A stretch of 64,000 nt of DNA from Streptomyces sp. CB01249 (lineage in GTDB: Bacteria > Actinomycetota > Actinomycetes > Streptomycetales > Streptomycetaceae): the NCBI RefSeq assembly GCF_001905735.1, contig NZ_LISW01000001.1, forward strand, positions 1,548,411 to 1,612,410. Direction: 5' to 3'. Positions 60,318 to 64,000 of the stretch are shown here, piece after piece (position 1 is the stretch's first letter; each line of letters begins with the position of its first letter). The position numbers and the translations under genes were made by a program. A model generated the notes under the pieces. It ran no database searches. It saw nothing but the letters and a program-made list of their open reading frames with translations, and was not told where the DNA came from.

Positions 60318-61361
60318 ATGCCCCAGGCCACCCTTGCCGCAGCGGAACACACGCGTGACGGCGCCCGAAGCCCAGGAAGCGACTTCGCGCCCCTGCTGCG
60401 CGACGTCAAGGCGCAAGGACTCCTCGAACGGCGCACCGGCTGGTACGCCGCAGGCATCACCGTCAACCTCCTCGCCCTGGCCGCCGTGGTCACCGGCATC
60501 GTCCTCCTGGGCAACACCTGGTGGGTGCTGCCGCTCGCCCTGCCCCTGGCGCTCCTCTGGGCCCGTACCTCATTCGTGGGGCACGACGCGGGGCACGCCC
60601 AGATAACCGGAAACCGGAAGGTGAGCCGTGTGATCGGCCTCTTCCACGGCAACCTGCTGCTCGGCATGAACGAGGCGTGGTGGAACGACAAGCACGTACG
60701 CCACCACGCCAATCCGAACCACATCGACAAGGACCCCGACGTCGGCGTGGGCGCCCTGGTGTGGACGCAGAAGCAGGCCGCCCAGCGTGAGGGCTTCGCC
60801 CGCTGGCTCACCCGCAACCAGGCCCGGCTGTTCTTCCCGATGCTGCTTCTCGAAGGCATCGCCCTCAAGGTCTCCGGCTTCCAGTACCTGAAGCAACAGT
60901 CCCCGCGCGAGCGCGCCCTGTCCGGATTCCTGCTCCTCTCGCACCTCGGCCTCTACGCCACCCTGCTCCTCACCGTCATGTCCCCGGGGAAGGCGGTCGT
61001 CTTCGCGCTCGTGCACCACGCGCTCTTCGGACTCCACCTCGGCATGGCCTTCGCCCCGAACCACAAGGGCATGGAGATGCCCGACCCCGACGGGGACCGC
61101 TGGGACCACCTGCGGCGCCAGGTCCTCACCTCGCGCAACGTACGCGGAGCGGCCCTCACCGACTGGTTCCTCGGCGGCCTCAACTACCAGATCGAGCACC
61201 ACCTCTTCCCGAGCATGCCCCGGCCGCACCTGCGCCTGGCCCAGCCCATGGTCAAGGCCCACTGCGAGGCCGTCGGCCTGCCGTACGCGGAGACCGGACT
61301 GATCGAGTCCTACCGGCAGGCGCTCACCCATATGCACGAGGTCGGTGCGCCGCTACGGTGA
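60318..61361 (+). CDS. Membrane fatty acid desaturase
   Basis: A 347-residue membrane di-iron desaturase with the three histidine boxes HDAGH (about 89-93), HVRHH (about 128-132) and QIEHH (about 292-296). The QIEHH form is shared with front-end and acyl-lipid desaturases. About four TM segments flank the boxes. It introduces a double bond into fatty acyl chains using O2 and reduced ferredoxin, probably adjusting membrane fluidity. It stands alone with its own promoter region. Confidence 0.93.
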   Translation: MPQATLAAAEHTRDGARSPGSDFAPLLRDVKAQGLLERRTGWYAAGITVNLLALAAVVTGIVLLGNTWWVLPLALPLALLWARTSFVGHDAGHAQITGNRKVSRVIGLFHGNLLLGMNEAWWNDKHVRHHANPNHIDKDPDVGVGALVWTQKQAAQREGFARWLTRNQARLFFPMLLLEGIALKVSGFQYLKQQSPRERALSGFLLLSHLGLYATLLLTVMSPGKAVVFALVHHALFGLHLGMAFAPNHKGMEMPDPDGDRWDHLRRQVLTSRNVRGAALTDWFLGGLNYQIEHHLFPSMPRPHLRLAQPMVKAHCEAVGLPYAETGLIESYRQALTHMHEVGAPLR

Positions 61362-61464
61362 CCGGCCGCTCCGCGTACGAGGGAGCGGGAATCAGGAACC
61401 GATGAGGGCGCGCGGACGTTCTCACCATCAGAGGCGGCCACGGGCCGCGGAGGAGGTACGGACG

Positions 61465-61647
61465 ATGTCGAACAGCGCCAAGGTTGCCATCGGGGGAGTC
61501 GTCGTCGCGGTCGTCCTGATGCCCTTCATCGGGTTCTGGCTGTCCCTGCTCGTGCTCGTCGGAGTGCCCACGCTCGCGTATCTCGCCCTGGACCCCTCCC
61601 AGCGCCGACGGCTCCGTAGGATCACACGCAAGGAGATCGGCCGCTGA
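61465..61647 (+). CDS. Small membrane protein, hypothetical
   Basis: A 60-residue protein: one or two hydrophobic segments (VAIGGVVVAVVLMPFIGFWLSLLVLVGVPTLAYLA, about 7-41) and a basic tail (QRRRLRRITRKEIGR). A strong GGAGGAGG ribosome-binding site (about 61448-61455) supports the ATG at 61465. Function unknown. The MOSC gene follows 28 bp downstream and may be cotranscribed. Confidence 0.7.
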   Translation: MSNSAKVAIGGVVVAVVLMPFIGFWLSLLVLVGVPTLAYLALDPSQRRRLRRITRKEIGR

Positions 61648-61675
61648 GGGCCGGTCGCTGAGAGGGGTATCCGCT

Positions 61676-62218
61676 GTGAGTGGCACCGTGACCGCCGTCA
61701 GCAGGAACGAGACCTACAGCTTCACCAAGCCGAACCGCGACAGCGTCACCCTGCTCGCCGGCCTCGGCGTGGAGGGCGATGTGCACGCGGGGGTCACGGT
61801 CAAGCACCGCTCCCGGATCGCCCAGGACCCCACCCAGCCGAACCTGCGCCAGGTCCACCTCATCCATGAGGAGCTGTTCGAGGAGGTCCGTGCGCTGGGC
61901 TTCGAGGTGGCGCCCGGCGACATCGGGGAGAACATCACGACCCGGGGGATCGATCTGCTGTCCCTGCCCGTCGGCACCCTGCTGCACCTCGGTGAGGAAG
62001 CCGTTGTCGAGGTGACCGGGCTGCGCAATCCGTGCATGCAGATCGAAGACTTTCAGGGCGGCCTCCTCAAGCAGGTCGTCGGCCGCGACGAGGCGGGCAA
62101 CATCGTCCGCAAGGCCGGCATCATGAGCGTCGTCACGGCCGGTGGTGTGGTCAGGCCGGGAGACCCGGTCAGGATCGAGCTCCCCGCCGAGCCGCACCGG
62201 CCGCTCGAACGCGTCTGA
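61676..62218 (+). CDS. MOSC-domain protein
   Basis: A 180-residue MOSC protein. GLGVEGDVHAG (about 30-40), GDIGENITTRGIDLLSLPVGTLLHLG (about 82-107) and the conserved cysteine in TGLRNPCMQIEDF (about 119-131) are hallmark positions. MOSC domains bind sulfur or the molybdenum cofactor; single-domain YiiM-like members reduce N-hydroxylated compounds. GTG at 61676 follows AGAGGGG. Exact role unknown. Confidence 0.9.
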   Translation: MSGTVTAVSRNETYSFTKPNRDSVTLLAGLGVEGDVHAGVTVKHRSRIAQDPTQPNLRQVHLIHEELFEEVRALGFEVAPGDIGENITTRGIDLLSLPVGTLLHLGEEAVVEVTGLRNPCMQIEDFQGGLLKQVVGRDEAGNIVRKAGIMSVVTAGGVVRPGDPVRIELPAEPHRPLERV

Positions 62219-62257
62219 CCCCCGTCCGGCCGCGTCGGCGGTCGTCCTCGCCGGTGG

Positions 62258-63133
62258 TCAGGACGGGCGTACGGCTATGGCGTCCAGGGCCTTGAGGAGA
62301 CCGGGCAGCTCGGGCCCGCGCCGGACGGGCAGGATCTCGCCCGGGACCTCGTCCAGGAGCATGAAGGCGATGTCGTCGGTCCTGGCCACCATCGACCAGC
62401 CGGGGCCGTCGGCCCGGATCATCCGGGCGTCCCCGGGGGCGAACGAGGACCGGACGCGGCCCGGGGGCGGCGGATCGTCCAGATAGCCGCGTGCCTCGGC
62501 CAGCGCCAGCCGGATACCGGGGTGCGGGCCGGCGACGGCGACGGGTGACTGCGGCGCGTCGTCGTCCGGGGCGGAGCCCGTTGCTCCGTCGTTCGGGGCG
62601 GCGCCCGTCCCGTCGTCCATCTGCGCGCGCCAGTCGGCCCACTGCGAGGCGATGGCGTCCGCGCCCAGGCGGCGTTGGGCGGGCCCCCACACCTCGGTGT
62701 CGGGCGGCGACAGGGGGGCCGGGGCCTCCCCGTCCGCCTCCGGGTCGGGCTCCGGGTCGTGCGGGGCGGGAACCCCGGGCGCGGCGACGGCCACGGCGAG
62801 CGGCCAGCCGGGCAGCGCGCAGACCACCGAGCCGTCGTCCGGCGACAGGTCGTACTCCATGCCGCAGTCCCATGAGGCGATCGCCACCGCGACCAGGGAC
62901 ACGTCGTCCACGACGACGGTCCACCGGGCGCCGTCGGAGTCCTGGCCCAGGACCAGCCCGTACCCCTCGGCGTACGGTTCGAGGCCCAGTGCCGCGCACG
63001 CCGCCGGATAGTCGTCGCCGAGCACGCTGGGGAACTGCGCGGGCGTCAGCAGGATCGCGGTCAGCACATACAGCGCGTCGTCGTCGGCGACCGCGTCGTC
63101 CGTCCCGGTCACTGCGTTCTCCTCGTCCGTCAT
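62258..63133 (-). CDS. Hypothetical protein
   Basis: A 291-residue acidic protein without signal or membrane segments. The N-terminal half (YVLTAILLTPAQFPSVLGDD, GYGLVLGQDSDGARWTVVVDDVSLVAVAIASWDCGMEYDL) and C-terminal half (GWSMVARTDDIAFMLLDEVPGEILPV) look folded and are joined by a low-complexity Asp/Pro/Ala linker (about 120-205). I recognise no family. ATG 63133 is clear. Confidence 0.72.
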   Translation of the reverse strand: MTDEENAVTGTDDAVADDDALYVLTAILLTPAQFPSVLGDDYPAACAALGLEPYAEGYGLVLGQDSDGARWTVVVDDVSLVAVAIASWDCGMEYDLSPDDGSVVCALPGWPLAVAVAAPGVPAPHDPEPDPEADGEAPAPLSPPDTEVWGPAQRRLGADAIASQWADWRAQMDDGTGAAPNDGATGSAPDDDAPQSPVAVAGPHPGIRLALAEARGYLDDPPPPGRVRSSFAPGDARMIRADGPGWSMVARTDDIAFMLLDEVPGEILPVRRGPELPGLLKALDAIAVRPS

Positions 63134-63230
63134 GGATTCCGTCGGCGCACCCTAACCAGTGGGTAACCCCGCCGTCGAGGCCCTGACAAGGACGGATGTC
63201 CCACGAGCGCGTTCCCCGCGCCCACCCGGA

Positions 63231-63539
63231 TCAGGCGTCGGACAGGCCGAGCAGTTCCCGCGCCACCACCTGCGGCGATTCGTTCCGTTCACGGGCCAGC
63301 GCGATCACTGCCCGGCAGGCCAGCTCGCTGACGCCGAAGGAGAGCTGCTCCGGCGACACCCAGCCGCTCGCTTCGTCCATCCGCTCCTCGTCGTCCTCGG
63401 CCGACGCCGCGACGTAGACGGCCGCCGCATCGAACAGGTTGTGCTGCCTGCGTCCGGCCGCCGCGGGGACCGTCGCCGGGCGGCCGGCCTTGCGGCCCGT
63501 GGTCACGGCTCTGCGCAGGACACCGAATATCGCGGCCAT
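63231..63539 (-). CDS. Hypothetical protein
   Basis: A 102-residue protein, mostly helical in its second half (ELACRAVIALARERNESPQVVARELLGL). The N-terminus (MAAIFGVLRRAVTTGRKAGRPATV) is basic and mildly amphipathic. The tail resembles a small DNA- or protein-binding helical bundle, but no family can be named. It lies 97 bp upstream of the previous gene in the same orientation. Confidence 0.6.
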   Translation of the reverse strand: MAAIFGVLRRAVTTGRKAGRPATVPAAAGRRQHNLFDAAAVYVAASAEDDEERMDEASGWVSPEQLSFGVSELACRAVIALARERNESPQVVARELLGLSDA

Positions 63540-63562
63540 GGGAAACCCCGCCTTTCATCCAT

Positions 63563-63578
63563 ACGTCAACACGTCAAC
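63563..63578. repeat. 8-bp tandem direct repeat ACGTCAAC x2
   Basis: ACGTCAAC occurs twice without a gap (63563-63570, 63571-63578) in the divergent region between the 102-residue hypothetical and the MpaB-like gene. It could be a direct-repeat binding site. Confidence 0.3.
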
Positions 63579-63657
63579 GCGCGTGCGTCGCGCGTACTCA
63601 CCGTCTTGCCCCCGGACGTAGGCTGGGACACTCGACCTGGACAAGGGGGACGGTGCG

Positions 63658-64000
63658 GTGAAGCGTTACGACCGGCTGAAGGAGATCCAACGCCTCGATC
63701 CCGAGCGGGACTTCCTGGAGATCTACCGGACCACCGTCACCCTCGAGTTCCCCTGGGACATCACCCGCGCCCTCGAACTCGCCCTCTACCGCACCTATGC
63801 CGTCCCCAGCATCGGGCGTCTCCTCGCTGAGACAGCGGAACTGACGGACCGTACGCAGAAGCGGTACGACGACACCGCGCTCCTCCTGGACACCGTCGTG
63901 GAGCACGGCTTCGACAGCGATCCGGGGCGCACCGCCCTCCGCCGGATCAACCGGATGCACGCCGCCTACGACATCAGCAACGACGACATGCGCTACGTCC
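63658..64000 (+). CDS. MpaB-family (DUF2236) oxygenase, partial (runs off window)
   Basis: The first 114 codons of a gene cut by the right edge. The translated N-terminus (MKRYDRLKEIQRLDPERDFL, then FPWDITRALELALYRTYAVPS, KRYDDTALLLDTVVEHGF, and RRINRMHAAYDISNDDM) matches the start of bacterial MpaB-like (DUF2236) oxygenases, haem-dependent enzymes related to Lcp latex-clearing protein. GTG 63658 follows AAGGGGGA. The catalytic part lies outside the window. Confidence 0.75.
   Translation, partial: MKRYDRLKEIQRLDPERDFLEIYRTTVTLEFPWDITRALELALYRTYAVPSIGRLLAETAELTDRTQKRYDDTALLLDTVVEHGFDSDPGRTALRRINRMHAAYDISNDDMRYV

Noticed and set aside
62960..62980. GGTTCGAG resembling a tRNA T-arm
   Set aside because: No matching acceptor or anticodon stem nearby and it lies inside a coding region; no tRNA was found.

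Overview
The window is a typical high-GC actinobacterial chromosome segment and almost certainly comes from a Streptomyces. Codons have strong third-position GC bias, GTG (and two TTG) starts are frequent, and genes overlap by the ATGA/GTGA type. The gene families are Streptomyces-like: SpoIIE-type phosphatases, a CebR-boxed GH9 cellulase, a DasR-like site in front of a hexosaminidase, and small orphan membrane proteins. I count 49 protein genes (one cut by the right edge) and saw no tRNA, rRNA, IS element, phage or CRISPR. It reads as chromosome without obvious mobile DNA.

Layout. 0-5.6 kb: a DinB-like protein, a divergent AraC regulator/DUF2000 pair, a polyprenyl-diphosphate synthase coupled to a TPR protein behind a striking TATACGC palindrome, and a phosphoribosyltransferase-hydrolase fusion. 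5.7-17.0 kb: the centrepiece, a ten-gene, nearly gapless operon. It encodes an ATP-grasp ligase, a DUF364 protein, a cysteine-synthase-like PLP enzyme, a dipeptide-epimerase-like enolase-superfamily enzyme, an MFS exporter, a methyltransferase, and a complete NikA/Opp-type ABC importer with a twin-NBD ATPase. Its promoter has a palindrome resembling a Zur (zinc) box exactly between the -35 and -10 hexamers. The plan (make, export, re-import under metal control) resembles the staphylopine cnt system, but the biosynthetic enzymes differ and no NRPS, NIS synthetase or opine dehydrogenase is present. I propose a candidate undescribed small-peptide metallophore (zincophore) locus.

17-31.6 kb: a GAF-PAS-GAF-SpoIIE phosphatase, a divergent NTF2-like/PadR pair, two hydrolases, an OpuC-type ABC system whose ATPase lies on the opposite strand with a beta-lactamase-fold gene between, a rhodanese behind a CsoR/CstR-like operator, a PIG-L deacetylase and a secreted GH84 hexosaminidase behind a dre-like site. 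31.7-41.1 kb: a quinone oxidoreductase/acyl-CoA dehydrogenase operon, small orphan proteins, a PepSY lipoprotein, an ABC exporter behind a SoxR/MerR-type promoter, and a second SpoIIE phosphatase fused to a histidine-kinase-like ATPase domain.

41.1-64 kb: a four-gene amino-acid/dipeptide operon (APC permease, small membrane protein, M20 peptidase, ThrE exporter), a GH9 cellulase behind a perfect CebR box, a secreted GHW-repeat protein, an MFS/mannonate-dehydratase-like pair, an ABC transporter and a BenE-like transporter with an XRE-cupin regulator sharing a GTTCC-N6-GGAAC operator, a secreted amidase, a SWIM/SNF2 helicase pair, a fatty acid desaturase, a MOSC protein, hypotheticals, and the start of an MpaB-family oxygenase gene. 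Product names rest on motifs recognised by eye; no database search was possible.
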